Of a stretch of DNA of 64,000 bases, positions 1 to 8,057 are shown piece after piece. A model generated the notes under the pieces. It ran no database searches. It was not told the origin of the DNA and saw only the letters and a list, made by a program, of their open reading frames with translations. Within the stretch, counting starts at the first letter, position 1. Each line of letters begins with the position of its first letter. This DNA is from Streptomyces fagopyri. GTDB taxonomy: Bacteria > Actinomycetota > Actinomycetes > Streptomycetales > Streptomycetaceae. The translations under genes were made by a program, and so were the position numbers. The stretch lies in NCBI RefSeq assembly GCF_009498275.1, contig NZ_CP045643.1, forward strand, positions 2,914,001-2,978,000, written 5' to 3'.

Positions 1-732
1 ACCCCTTACTCCTCCACCCGCCGCGGCATCGACGAACTCGCCTTCATGGAGGCGATCGAGGACGCCCGCAAGGCCGCCGAGGCCGAGTTCGGGGTCGTAC
101 TGCGCTGGTGCTTCGACATTCCCGGCGAAGCGGGCCTGGAGGCGGCCGAGGAAACGGTGCGGCTCGCGACCGAGGACCGGGTACGGCCCGAGGGACTCGT
201 CTCGTTCGGGCTCGGCGGCCCCGAGATCGGCGTACCGCGACCGCAGTTCAAGCCGTACTTCGACCGGGCGATCGCCGCCGGACTGCGGTCGGTTCCGCAC
301 GCCGGTGAGACGACCGGGCCGGAGACCGTGTGGGACGCGCTCAACGACCTGCGGGCCGACCGCATCGGTCACGGCACGAGCTCGGCGCGGGACCCGAAGC
401 TGCTCGCGCACCTCGCCGAGCACCGGATCGCCCTGGAGGTCTGCCCGACCTCCAACATCGCCACCCGCGCGGTCCGCACGCTCGACGAGCACCCGATCAA
501 GGAGTTCGTCCGGGCCGGGGTCCTCGTCACCATCAACTCGGACGACCCGCCGATGTTCGGCACCGACCTCAACAACGAGTACGCGGTCGCCGCCCGCCTT
601 CTCGACCTCGACGAACTCGGTCTCGCCGCGCTCGCCAAGAACGCCGTCGAGGCGTCCTTCCTGGACCCGGCCGGGAAGACCAGGCTCGCCGAGGAGATCG
701 ACACCTACGCCACGACGTGGCTCGCGCCCTGA
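1..732 (+). CDS. add: adenosine deaminase, C-terminal part (5' end outside window)
   Basis: Purine salvage enzyme converting adenosine (or deoxyadenosine) to inosine in the cytoplasm. The frame is open from base 1, so the gene starts before the window; 243 residues are visible of a family length near 340-380. Metal-dependent deaminase motifs appear in order: HAGET (general acid Glu), RIGHG (active-site His) and NSDDP (zinc-binding and catalytic Asp pair). The run of conserved motifs up to the TGA stop shows an intact C-terminal half. The next gene on the same strand starts 129 bp downstream. A related adenine deaminase or adenosine deaminase-like enzyme is possible; the metal-dependent hydrolase family is certain. 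Confidence 0.93.
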   Translation, partial: TPYSSTRRGIDELAFMEAIEDARKAAEAEFGVVLRWCFDIPGEAGLEAAEETVRLATEDRVRPEGLVSFGLGGPEIGVPRPQFKPYFDRAIAAGLRSVPHAGETTGPETVWDALNDLRADRIGHGTSSARDPKLLAHLAEHRIALEVCPTSNIATRAVRTLDEHPIKEFVRAGVLVTINSDDPPMFGTDLNNEYAVAARLLDLDELGLAALAKNAVEASFLDPAGKTRLAEEIDTYATTWLAP

Positions 733-860
733 CCCTCGCACCACGGACCGCCGCGGGCCCACCCCACGACCGGAGCCGTCGCACGACCGGACCCGTCGCA
801 CGATGACGCCCACCGCGCGATCGGGCCCACCGCGTCACGGGCTCATTGCACAATGGGCCC

Positions 861-1559
861 ATGCGCACCGTGACCGCCGTCGCTCATCGCGGCGACCCCT
901 ATCGCGTCCGTGAGAACACGATCGACTCACTGCGTTCCGCGCTCCGCCGGGGCGCGGACGCGGTGGAGGTCGACGTACGGCTCACCCGCGACGGCGTCCC
1001 CGTGCTGCTGCACGACGAGACCCTGAAGCGGCTGTGGGAGGTGGAGCGGCCGCTGCGGACGCTCTCCGCGGACGAGGCGCGCGGCCTCACCGGCGGTGGA
1101 GTACCGACGCTCGAAGCGGCCCTCGCGGCGACCGGGGACAGCCGGATCATGGTCGACCTGCCGGGCGGCCCCGGCGTCGGGGCCGTCCGCCGGATCGTCG
1201 ACGTCGTCCGATCGTGCGGGGCCGGGGAGCGGGTGTACTACTGCGCCGGCGCCCCGGCCATGCTGGCGGTGCGCGCCGCCGACCCCGCCGCGGAGATCGC
1301 GCTGACCTGGACGACGCTCGCGCCGCCGCGCCCGGCCCTGATCGACGCCGTGCGGCCGCGCTGGCTCAACTACCGCTTCACGCTGGTCGACCGGGACCTC
1401 GCCGCCCGGGTGCACCGCGGCGGACATCTGCTGTCCGTGTGGACCCCGGACACCCGGCGCTCCATGCGCCGGCTGCTCGACCTCGGTGTCGACTCGGTCA
1501 CCACGAACCGCGTCGACACCCTGTGCGCGCTGCGCGAGGGCCGGGCCGGCAAGGGCTGA
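861..1559 (+). CDS. glycerophosphodiester phosphodiesterase family protein
   Basis: 232-residue GDPD-type TIM barrel, expected to hydrolyse glycerophosphodiesters to glycerol-3-phosphate and an alcohol. The N terminus carries AHRG, then ENT, then the metal-binding EVDVRLTRDGVPVLLHD block; the C terminus has the usual VWTPDT strand (VWTVN in most members) and a GVDSVTTNR end. No signal peptide is seen, so it should be cytoplasmic, unlike the secreted GlpQ type. The ATG at 861 is chosen because the HRG strand follows within 15 residues; the in-frame ATG 15 bp upstream would add only five residues. Confident for the family, not for the substrate. Confidence 0.9.
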   Translation: MRTVTAVAHRGDPYRVRENTIDSLRSALRRGADAVEVDVRLTRDGVPVLLHDETLKRLWEVERPLRTLSADEARGLTGGGVPTLEAALAATGDSRIMVDLPGGPGVGAVRRIVDVVRSCGAGERVYYCAGAPAMLAVRAADPAAEIALTWTTLAPPRPALIDAVRPRWLNYRFTLVDRDLAARVHRGGHLLSVWTPDTRRSMRRLLDLGVDSVTTNRVDTLCALREGRAGKG

Positions 1560-1580
1560 GCCGCCGACGACCGCGACCGA

Positions 1581-1644
1581 ACCGGCTCGGCGCACCGGCT
1601 CGGCGCACCGGCTCAGCGCACCGACTCAGCGCACCGACTCAGCG
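1581..1644. repeat. 13-bp tandem repeat, five units, overlapping the sigJ stop codon
   Basis: Units at 1581-1593, 1594-1606, 1607-1619 and 1620-1632 plus a 12-bp fifth unit follow the consensus ACCGGCTCGGCGC with a few A/G changes. The array fills most of the space between the convergent GDPD and sigJ genes and runs into the sigJ stop codon (1639-1641). The neighbouring 3' end of sigJ is also repetitive at protein level (TAAGTAAGTG). Simple slippage is the likely origin; no protein-binding role can be shown. Confidence 0.85.
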
Positions 1645-2637
1645 TGATACCCCGTCAGCACCCGTACCGGCAGCGGTACCGGCAGCGGTACCGGTACTGC
1701 CATCGGCATCGGCATCGGTCCAGGCGTGGAGCTTGTCCGGGTTGATCACCAGCCACAGATCGGTGACCAGACCGTCGCGCACGTCGGTGGCGAGGACGGC
1801 GACGGTGCCGCCGCCGATGCGCACCGTCACACCGGGAAGGCCGTTCACGTCCTCCTCGACGAGCTCGACCCCGGGCTCCTTCCGCATGAGCCCGACGAAG
1901 AGGCGGGCCACCTTGTCCCGGCCGACGACCGGACGCAGGGCCGCGCGCACCTTGCCGCCTCCGTCGCTGCGCGACTCGACCCCGGGGTCGAGGAGGACGA
2001 CGAGGGCGTCGAGGTCACCGGTCTCGCACGCCTCACGGAACGCGGAGACGATCCGCCGGTGTTCGTGCGCCGGCCGGCTGCCGGACCGCCGGTGGGCGAG
2101 GCGTCTGCGCGCCGAGGCCGCCAACTGGCGGCAGGCCGCGGGGGTGCGCCCCACCGTCTCGGCGATCTCGGTGAACGGCAGCCCGAAGACGTCGTGCAGG
2201 ACGAAGACGACGCGTTCCGCGGGAGTGACCGACTCCAGGACCACGAGCATCCCCATGCCGACCGATTCGTCGAGGGTGATCCGGTCGGCCGGATCGTCCT
2301 CGCCGCCGCGGCCCGCGCTCGTCCACACGGTGCCGTCCCGGAGGGGCTCGGGCAGCCACTCCCCGGTGTAGCGCTCACGGCGGACCCGCGCCGACGCGAG
2401 ATGGTCGAGGCAGATCCGGGAGGCGACCCGGGTCAGCCACGCCAGCGGTGTCCCGATCTCCCGCTGCGCCTCCTCGGGCTGGGCGTACCAGCGGGCGTAC
2501 GTCTCCTGCACGACGTCCTCGGCGTCCTGGACGGAACCGAGCATGCGATAGCCGAGGTTGAGCAGCCGCCGGCGTTCGGCCAGCAGGGAGCCGAGGGTGG
2601 GGTCGGGGTCCCGCGCGGGTCCGGGTGGTGTGGACAC
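1639..2637 (-). CDS. sigJ: ECF41-type RNA polymerase sigma factor (SigJ-like) with SnoaL-like C-terminal domain
   Basis: 332 residues, longer than a plain ECF sigma because of a C-terminal NTF2/SnoaL-like domain, the hallmark of group ECF41. Region 2 (NLGYRMLGSVQDAEDVVQETYARW), the linker motif WLPEP, region 4 (LPFTEIAETVGRTPAACRQLAASARRRL, split here for reading) and the C-terminal DGGGK and NPDKL motifs are all present; in the family the extra domain controls sigma activity in place of a classical anti-sigma factor. I choose the GTG at 2637 because AGGGAGG lies 8-14 bases before it; an ATG at 2664 overlapping the upstream gene is the alternative. The adjoining NAD(P)-binding gene ends 7 bp upstream, the usual ECF41 pairing with an oxidoreductase. 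Confidence 0.93.
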   Translation of the reverse strand: MSTPPGPARDPDPTLGSLLAERRRLLNLGYRMLGSVQDAEDVVQETYARWYAQPEEAQREIGTPLAWLTRVASRICLDHLASARVRRERYTGEWLPEPLRDGTVWTSAGRGGEDDPADRITLDESVGMGMLVVLESVTPAERVVFVLHDVFGLPFTEIAETVGRTPAACRQLAASARRRLAHRRSGSRPAHEHRRIVSAFREACETGDLDALVVLLDPGVESRSDGGGKVRAALRPVVGRDKVARLFVGLMRKEPGVELVEEDVNGLPGVTVRIGGGTVAVLATDVRDGLVTDLWLVINPDKLHAWTDADADGSTGTAAGTAAGTGADGVSR

Positions 2638-2644
2638 GGCGTCG

Positions 2645-3409
2645 TCATCCTCCCTGGGCGGCATCTCGGGCGGCGTACCGGGCGAGCCACGCGTCGAAGG
2701 TCTGGGTGCCCCGGGGTCCGGGCCCGGCCGGGAGCAGACCGTCGCCCGTCATGGCGGCGCCGGTGGCACCGGGCATCCTCACCGGCATCAGCAGTCTGCG
2801 CTCGCGCCGGGCCCGCAGCAGCCGGCCCACCATGTCGACGAGTTGCTCGGCCCGCGGCCCGGCGAGCTCGGGGGCCGTCCCCTGCGCCGGTGCCAGGACG
2901 AGCCGCACCAGGTGCTGGGCCACCTCACGGGCGGCGACCGGCTGCGTCCGCATCCGGGGCACCACCCCGAGCGGCTTCGGAACGCGGTCGAGGGTCTGCT
3001 CCGCGAACTCGTGGAACTGGGTGGCGCGCAGCACCGTCCACGGCGTCCGCCCGTTCCTCACCACGTCCTCCTGCCGCAGTTTGCCCTGGTAGTAGCCGAG
3101 GCCGACCCGGTCGACGCCGACGATCGACAACGCGACGTGGTGCCGTACACCGGCCCGCTCGCCGGCCTCCAGGAGGTTGCGCCCCGCGCTGTCGAAGAAC
3201 GCGACGGCCTTCCTGCCGCTCATGGTGGTCACATTGCTCACGTCGACGACCGCCTCCGCGCCCGCGAGGGCAACGTCGAGTCCGGCGCCCGTCACGAGGT
3301 CCACGCCCCGCGATCTGGCCAGCACCAGCGGCTCCTGCCCCGCCGCGGCCAGTTCCTCGACCACGTACCGTCCGACCAGCCCCGTCCCGCCCGCCACCGC
3401 TACGCGCAT
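2645..3409 (-). CDS. NAD(P)-binding atypical SDR / NmrA-like protein
   Basis: 254 residues with a Rossmann dinucleotide-binding start (VAVAGGTGLVGRYVVEEL, residues about 3-20) and the YYQGKLRQEDVV and PWTVLRATQFHEF segments typical of NmrA/atypical SDR epimerase-like proteins. No YxxxK catalytic pair of the classical type is evident (YYQGK is the nearest), so it may be a redox sensor or reductase. The ATG at 3409 is preceded by GGGAGG. It is the first gene of a two-gene operon with the ECF41 sigma factor, and such genes are the usual ECF41 targets. Substrate unknown. Confidence 0.85.
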   Translation of the reverse strand: MRVAVAGGTGLVGRYVVEELAAAGQEPLVLARSRGVDLVTGAGLDVALAGAEAVVDVSNVTTMSGRKAVAFFDSAGRNLLEAGERAGVRHHVALSIVGVDRVGLGYYQGKLRQEDVVRNGRTPWTVLRATQFHEFAEQTLDRVPKPLGVVPRMRTQPVAAREVAQHLVRLVLAPAQGTAPELAGPRAEQLVDMVGRLLRARRERRLLMPVRMPGATGAAMTGDGLLPAGPGPRGTQTFDAWLARYAARDAAQGG

Positions 3410-3464
3410 GCCGTGCCTCCCGCCTGCTCCCATGGTCCCCCACGTCCTCGTGCGCCGCGCCGGG

Positions 3465-3938
3465 TCACCGTGCGCCGCCCCCTCGTACGAGCCCTGCGCC
3501 GCCCCCTCGTACGGGCCGTATGGCGTCTCGTCGTACGGGCGGGACCGGCATCACCAGCAGGGCCGACACCAGCAGCAGCGCCGCGAGGGTCACGACGTTG
3601 AGCACCTGGTCGCGCGTCCCGTACATGTCGAGATGCTGGACGTGGTAGCCGAGGTGCAGGACGTCGAAGACCAGCCACACGGCGCCCGTCGTCCGCACGA
3701 GCCGTTCGTTGCGTACCTGGCGCAGGGTGACGGCCGTCAGCACGGCCAGCGCGAGGAACATGGCCCCGGTGTCCTTGGCGAGGTGTTCGTTGTAGGGGCC
3801 CAGCGGAGGCAGCCAGCTCAGGCCGAAGCCGGGGAAGTTCGCGTACCAGCCCTTCGGTGAGAAGTAGGCCCAGCCGCCTGTGTACAGCCCGGTCAGGGCC
3901 AGGAGGCCGAGACCGGCGTACCGGATTCTCGTGTTCAT
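3465..3938 (-). CDS. small membrane protein of unknown function
   Basis: 157 residues with four hydrophobic stretches (around residues 7-24, 56-75, 82-102 and 113-132) and a conserved-looking loop FSPKGWYANFPGFG between the first two. The tail is basic and Gly/Arg-rich and encoded by a short direct repeat (near 3473-3520). The overall plan, a four-helix membrane protein next to an ECF41 operon, recalls DoxX-like proteins, but I do not recognise the family. It may form one transcript with the NAD(P)-binding and sigma genes 55 bp downstream. Confidence 0.7.
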   Translation of the reverse strand: MNTRIRYAGLGLLALTGLYTGGWAYFSPKGWYANFPGFGLSWLPPLGPYNEHLAKDTGAMFLALAVLTAVTLRQVRNERLVRTTGAVWLVFDVLHLGYHVQHLDMYGTRDQVLNVVTLAALLLVSALLVMPVPPVRRDAIRPVRGGGAGLVRGGGAR

Positions 3939-4050
3939 GCCCCTATGACGAGACAGCACCCGCCGATGTGAGGCGGGCAGACCAAGCACGGTCAGCCGGA
4001 CGGGCGGACCGGCGGTCGATCGGGCGGACGGACGGGCGGTCGATCGGTGG

Positions 4051-4554
4051 CTACGGCCGCGTGCCGCGCCTCGTGCCGATGGTCCGGCCGGGGTCGGGCG
4101 TCGGCACGGCGGAGGGCGAGGAGAGCGTCGGGCGCGGTGTCATGGACGGCTCGCGGCCGGTGGTGACCCGGCCGGACTGGGTGCTCGGGATGTGGGTCCG
4201 GCTCCGATCGAGGGGTCGGGGCGTGACGGATCGCGGCGACGCCGACGGGTCCGGCGCGGGCGACGGAGTGCTCCGGGCCGTCGGACCGCTCGCGGGCGGC
4301 GGAGCGAGCGGGACGGTCGGGGAGACGGGCGCGTCGGGTGCCGCCATGCGCAGGGGCAGCGCGACGAGGGCGGCGACGGCGCAGGTCAGGCCGACTCCGG
4401 CCGCGGCGCGCAGCAGTCTGCGGCGGGCCGCGCCGCGGCGGATCGCCTCGTACCGGCCGGTGGGCGGCCCCAGATAGTCGGACGAGGGCCTCAGGATGAC
4501 CGCGAGAGGGTCGTCGGCTTCGGGGTCCGGACCGTCATCAGGGCGTGTGATCAA
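4051..4554 (-). CDS. single-pass membrane protein, possible partner of the adjacent sigma factor
   Basis: 167 residues: a short acidic cytoplasmic N terminus, a basic stretch (RRGAARRRLLR), one transmembrane helix near residues 48-68 and a long Pro/Ser/Thr-rich tail expected outside the membrane. It overlaps the end of the upstream sigma gene by 17 bp, so translation is probably coupled. This layout is typical of anti-sigma or sigma-accessory proteins, but the HxxxCxxC zinc signature of ZAS anti-sigma factors is absent, so the role is inferred from position only. The 3939-4050 stretch downstream contains short GGGCGGACGG-type direct repeats and no gene. Confidence 0.72.
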   Translation of the reverse strand: MITRPDDGPDPEADDPLAVILRPSSDYLGPPTGRYEAIRRGAARRRLLRAAAGVGLTCAVAALVALPLRMAAPDAPVSPTVPLAPPPASGPTARSTPSPAPDPSASPRSVTPRPLDRSRTHIPSTQSGRVTTGREPSMTPRPTLSSPSAVPTPDPGRTIGTRRGTRP

Positions 4555-5086
4555 GGCTTCTCCTCAGATGGGCGCGGAGCAGTTCTCGGGCCGCGTGGAG
4601 ATCGGCCTTGATGGTTCCTTCCTTGCGCCCGGTCAGCACGGACACCTCCCGGATCGGCATGTCAGCGTAGTAGTGCAGCAGGATCGGGACGCGCAGCCGT
4701 TCGGGCAGCGACTGCACGAGCAGCCGCACCGAGGGATCGGCCTGTTCGGCCGGCGGGCGGACCGCGGCCTCCACGGTGGCGCGGCGCACGGCCCGGCGTT
4801 CGCGTTCGAGCTTGCGCCAGTGGTCCCGGACGAGGTTGGCCGCGGTGACGTAGAGGAATCCGCGGGGTTCCGCCACGGACGTCCAGCGGGCCCAGAGCCG
4901 GGTGAACGCCTCCGAGGCGATCTCGTGGGCGGTCTCGTCGTCGTCGACCAGACGGCGGCACCAGCCGGCGAGGCGCGGGTAGAGGGCGGCGAACAGCTCG
5001 GACGCGGCCTTCTCGCGGGACCGTTTCAACGTTCTCCATGGTCGTACTCGTGGGGAAGGATCCCGGGCCGACGGCGTACGTTCCAT
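4538..5086 (-). CDS. ECF-type (sigma-70 family) RNA polymerase sigma factor
   Basis: 182 residues. Region 2 is seen as TAHEIASEAFTRLWARW followed by the FLYVTAANLVRDHWRK helix; region 4 carries LPERLRVPILLHYYADMPIREV and the HTH GRKEGTIKADLHAARELL. The start at ATG 5086 places region 2 at the usual distance; the longer open frame upstream is Arg/Pro-rich with out-of-family composition and is not used. The 17-bp overlap with the following membrane protein gene suggests a sigma/anti-sigma pair. Regulon unknown; the class F sortase operon lies just beyond on the same strand. Confidence 0.85.
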   Translation of the reverse strand: MERTPSARDPSPRVRPWRTLKRSREKAASELFAALYPRLAGWCRRLVDDDETAHEIASEAFTRLWARWTSVAEPRGFLYVTAANLVRDHWRKLERERRAVRRATVEAAVRPPAEQADPSVRLLVQSLPERLRVPILLHYYADMPIREVSVLTGRKEGTIKADLHAARELLRAHLRRSLDHTP

Positions 5087-5272
5087 CGGCCCAGGATCCT
5101 GGGGGTGGAGAAGGAGCGGGACGGCGGGGTCCCGGTGCCGCGGACGGCGTTGGCTGGTACCGCCCGCCGGGTGAACCCGACGGACGACACACGGACGACG
5201 CGCGGCGGACGACACCCGACGGACGACAGCGGGCACATGACAGGCGGCGGACGACAGGCGCCTGCCGTCGGA

Positions 5273-5899
5273 TCAGGGGCTCGCGGAGCTCAGCGTCGCG
5301 AAGACGATCACGTTGTCGAGGTATCCGTCACCGGTCCGCGGGCCACCACAGGTGATGAGCCGCAGCTCCGGCCGGTCCACGTCCCCGTAGACCGCGTCCG
5401 CGGGGAACTCCGCCTTGGCGACGGTGCGTACGGAGTCGACCGTGAACACCGCCGTCGTACGGTTCTCCAGGCGCGCTTCGATCCGGTCGCCCCGGCGCAG
5501 CCGGGCCAGGTGACGGAAGACCCCGTCCCCGTAGGCACCGACCGTGACATGACCGAGGATCACCGACGGACCGGTCTGACCCGGCGTCGGCGAGAACTGG
5601 TACCAGCCCGCCCGGTCGTGTGCGGTGACCGGGGGCACCTCCACTCCGCCGCCCGGGGTCAGCCCCAGCCGGATGAGCGGGGTGTCGACCCCGATGGCCG
5701 GGACCCGCAACCGGACCGGGACCGAACGCCGCAGGGCACGCGCCGCGTTCGCGGACTGCCGCGCGGGCGTCGGCACGGACGGTGGCGTGGTTCCCCGGCC
5801 CGGGGTCGTCTCGGTCCGGTCCGCGGGGTGGCCGCCGCAGCTCACGAGCAGCGAGGCCAGCGCCGCGGTGGCGAAGGCGCGCCTGGAGGGTGGGGTCAT
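5273..5899 (-). CDS. class F sortase
   Basis: 208 residues. A hydrophobic N terminus ending in LLVSCGG looks like a lipoprotein signal (lipobox LVSC). The sortase core follows: PVRLRVPAIGVDTPLI, GWYQFSPTPGQTGPSVILGHV (catalytic His), and RLITCGGP (catalytic Cys); an Arg-containing strand completes the usual His-Cys-Arg set. Its ATG overlaps the stop of the upstream gene by four bases (ATGA), and that gene encodes a secreted protein with a C-terminal anchor, a natural substrate. Class F sortases are the actinobacterial type found with such partners. Confident for the family, substrate inferred. Confidence 0.9.
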   Translation of the reverse strand: MTPPSRRAFATAALASLLVSCGGHPADRTETTPGRGTTPPSVPTPARQSANAARALRRSVPVRLRVPAIGVDTPLIRLGLTPGGGVEVPPVTAHDRAGWYQFSPTPGQTGPSVILGHVTVGAYGDGVFRHLARLRRGDRIEARLENRTTAVFTVDSVRTVAKAEFPADAVYGDVDRPELRLITCGGPRTGDGYLDNVIVFATLSSASP

Positions 5900-6264
5900 A
5901 CCCCGGTCGCCCGGCGGCGGCGTACGAGAAGGACCGCCGCGCCCCCGCCGACGAGCACCGCGGCGGCGCCCCCGCCGATCAGGGTGCTCTGCGATCCGGA
6001 CCCCGTGGACGCCGGCGCCACACCGGTGTCGGGCGCGCCGTTCGGAACGACGGCGACCTGGCCCCGGGTCGAGGAACGGCTCGGTACGGGACTCGGAGTC
6101 CGGGTTTGGACGCCCGGCGCCCGGCTGGGTTCGGCGCTGGGAGCCGGGGCGGTGCTGGCGCTGGGGCGGGCGCTGGGGCTCGTCCCGGCGGCGAACGCGG
6201 ACACCGTGCCGACCGGCACGGCCAGGCATGCGAGGGCCACGGCGCTCAGGAGTGTTCGGCGCAT
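5896..6264 (-). CDS. secreted Pro/Ser/Thr-rich protein with C-terminal membrane anchor, likely sortase substrate
   Basis: 122 residues: an N-terminal signal peptide with an AFA-A cleavage site near residue 26, a Ser/Pro/Ala-rich stalk, a PDTG motif near residue 78, then a glycine-rich hydrophobic helix (LIGGGAAAVLVGGGAAVLLV) and a basic tail RRRR. This order is that of a cell-wall sorting signal, with PDTG (or the preceding NGAPDTG) as the likely LPXTG-like cleavage site. The reading frame overlaps the class F sortase start by four bases, so the two are translated together. No enzymatic domain is present. Confidence 0.8.
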   Translation of the reverse strand: MRRTLLSAVALACLAVPVGTVSAFAAGTSPSARPSASTAPAPSAEPSRAPGVQTRTPSPVPSRSSTRGQVAVVPNGAPDTGVAPASTGSGSQSTLIGGGAAAVLVGGGAAVLLVRRRRATGV

Positions 6265-6376
6265 GAATCGCTCTCTTTCCTCGGACCGCCCGCCCGGTCA
6301 CCCGGGGGGCTGCGTGGTGGATCGAGCGGAGAGACGAGACAGCGACGGAGGGGGTTGTAAAGAACGGGCAAAGCCG

Positions 6377-6417
6377 CCGACGGCCGGCCTCGGGGTGGTC
6401 CCGAAGCCGGCCGTCGG
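6377..6417 (-). terminator. 12-bp perfect hairpin after the PotD-like gene
   Basis: Arms 6377-6388 and 6406-6417 are perfectly complementary (core GACGGCCGGC). The hairpin lies 37 bp past the stop of the PotD-like gene on the minus strand and before the signal-peptide gene. There is no T-tract, as is common for Streptomyces terminators. Confidence 0.75.
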
Positions 6418-6453
6418 GCCCCGGGGCGCCGTCACCGTCCCGGATGCGCCGGG

Positions 6454-7635
6454 TCACAGCCCCGCGATCGCGTTCCAGCGCTTCGCGAACTCCGTGCGCT
6501 CGGTGGACGTGATGTCGCGGGCGATCGCGAGCCGCTTGCGCACGCCCGCGTCGGGGAAGATCAGCGGGTTCTCGGCGAGGGCGGCGGTGTCCTCGTCCGT
6601 GGAGGAGGCGAGGACGTCCTGGGCGGCGGGGACCGGGCACACGTAGTTGACCCAGGAGGCCAGTTCCGCGGCCACCTCCGGCTGGTAGTAGTAGTCGACG
6701 AGCTTCTCCGCGTTGGCCTTGTGCCGCGCCAGGTTGGGGATCATCAGCGAGTCGGACCACAGTTCGGCGCCCTCCTCGGGGACGACGAAGCGGATGTCCG
6801 GGTCGTCGGCCTGGAGTTGGATCACGTCGCCCGAGTACGCCTGGCAGGCCAGTACGTCCCCACTGACCAGGTCCTTGGTGTAGTCGTTGCCGGTGAAGCG
6901 CCGGATCTGGCCGCTGTGCACGTGCTTCTGGACCTGGTCGCAGATCCGGTGGAAGTCGTCCGCGGTCCACCGGGTGATGTCGACGCCGTTGCCCTGCATG
7001 AGCAGCGCGAACGCCTCGTCCAGACCGGACAGGAGGGTGACCCGCCCCTTCAGGTCGCCGGCCCACAGGTCGGAGACGTGCTTGATCTCTCGGCCGACCC
7101 TGCGGCGGTTGTACGCGATGCCGGTGATCCCCGACTGCCACGGCACGGTGGAGCGGCGGCCGGGGTCGAAGGACGGTGAACTCAGCAGCGGGTCAAGGTA
7201 CTTGGCGACGTTCGGCTGCGCGGCCCGGTCCATCCGCTGGACCCAGCCGAGCCGCACGAAGCGCGCGCACATCCAGTCGCTGATGACGATCAGGTCGCGG
7301 CCCGTCTGCTGGTGGTTCATCAGGGACGGGCTGATCTTCCCGAAGAACTCGTCGTTGTCGTTGATCTCCTCGATGTAGTCGACGGAGATCCCGGTGCGCT
7401 TCTCGAAGGCGTCCAGCGTGGGCCGCTTCGTGCGGTCCTTGTCGTCGGTGTCGATGTAGAGCGGCCAGTTCGCCCAGGTCAGCCGTTTGTCGCGGGCGGA
7501 GAGGTCGGCTCCGGCACGGTCTCGGGGCGACACGTACGCGGCGGGCACCCCGCATCCCGCCAGGGCACCGAGCGCCGCACCCCCGCCCAGGGCGCGCAGC
7601 AGGGACCGGCGGGACAGGGTCGGGGTCTTCCGCAT
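6454..7635 (-). CDS. polyamine ABC transporter substrate-binding protein (PotD-like lipoprotein)
   Basis: 393 residues. The N terminus combines a twin-arginine motif (SRRSLLRALGG) with a lipobox (LAGC), so a Tat-exported lipoprotein is expected. The mature part has the PotD-type pattern: LTWANWPLYIDTD, TGISVDYIEEINDNDEFFGK, DLIVISDWMCARFV and the Trp/Tyr-rich ligand pocket (YSGDVIQL). Binding of spermidine or putrescine outside the membrane is the usual role. No permease or ATPase of the Pot type lies beside it in this window. Position next to the aldehyde dehydrogenase and aminotransferase fits putrescine use. ATG 7635 has a weak RBS; a GTG nine bases upstream is possible. Confidence 0.87.
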   Translation of the reverse strand: MRKTPTLSRRSLLRALGGGAALGALAGCGVPAAYVSPRDRAGADLSARDKRLTWANWPLYIDTDDKDRTKRPTLDAFEKRTGISVDYIEEINDNDEFFGKISPSLMNHQQTGRDLIVISDWMCARFVRLGWVQRMDRAAQPNVAKYLDPLLSSPSFDPGRRSTVPWQSGITGIAYNRRRVGREIKHVSDLWAGDLKGRVTLLSGLDEAFALLMQGNGVDITRWTADDFHRICDQVQKHVHSGQIRRFTGNDYTKDLVSGDVLACQAYSGDVIQLQADDPDIRFVVPEEGAELWSDSLMIPNLARHKANAEKLVDYYYQPEVAAELASWVNYVCPVPAAQDVLASSTDEDTAALAENPLIFPDAGVRKRLAIARDITSTERTEFAKRWNAIAGL

Positions 7636-7977
7636 CACTGGCACGCGGGCAGCATCCCGTTCCGTGCGACGCCCGGACAATGGACGCTGCGTCGAGCACT
7701 CGCCCGCCGAACCGACACCCTGTCGATCACCGGGTACGGGACGACCGCCCCGTACGCGGCCGTCACCCACCGCCGAGTCACCGTCCGGCACAGGTCTGGC
7801 GTCCGCCGTGGAGCCTCCCTCCGCGGGCTCGCCCGACGGGCGGCCGCGGCCGGGCACGTGACCCTGGCGGTCGGGGTCCTCGTGGTCCGCGACGACCAGC
7901 ACGCGCATACCGACCAGTGTGCCGCGCGGCCGGTCACACCCGCGTAAGCCCTCCGCCCCGGGCGCGGGAGGAACGCC
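7636..7977. other. gene-free stretch between PotD-like and aldehyde dehydrogenase genes
   Basis: No convincing gene. On the minus strand the frame that leads into the PotD-like gene opens with MRVLVVADHEDPDRQGHV at 7908, which looks like the first strand of a receiver domain but then becomes low-complexity Arg/Gly/Pro sequence. It could be a decayed response regulator remnant or chance coding potential. The stretch must contain the PotD-like gene promoter, but no clear -10/-35 pair is visible. Confidence 0.4.
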
Positions 7978-8012
7978 GCGGCCCCGGACGGATCACTCCC
8001 GTCCGGGGCCGC
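7978..8012 (-). terminator. 14-bp perfect hairpin after the aldehyde dehydrogenase gene
   Basis: Arms 7978-7991 and 7999-8012 pair perfectly around a seven-base loop (ATCACTC on the plus strand). It sits 46 bp past the stop of the minus-strand aldehyde dehydrogenase gene and should end that transcript. Confidence 0.85.
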
Positions 8013-8057
8013 GCGTTCACCGCCCGGGGTGCTGCCCCCGGCGTTCACCGCTCGGGG

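Noticed and set aside
4496..6646. 716-residue plus-strand frame across the sigma, sortase and substrate genes
   Set aside because: No domain or ribosome site; the opposite strand carries four supported genes.
7638..7908. Response regulator gene starting MRVLVVADHEDPDRQGHV
   Set aside because: After the first strand the sequence becomes low-complexity and leads into the PotD-like signal peptide; no receiver Asp or Lys motif follows.
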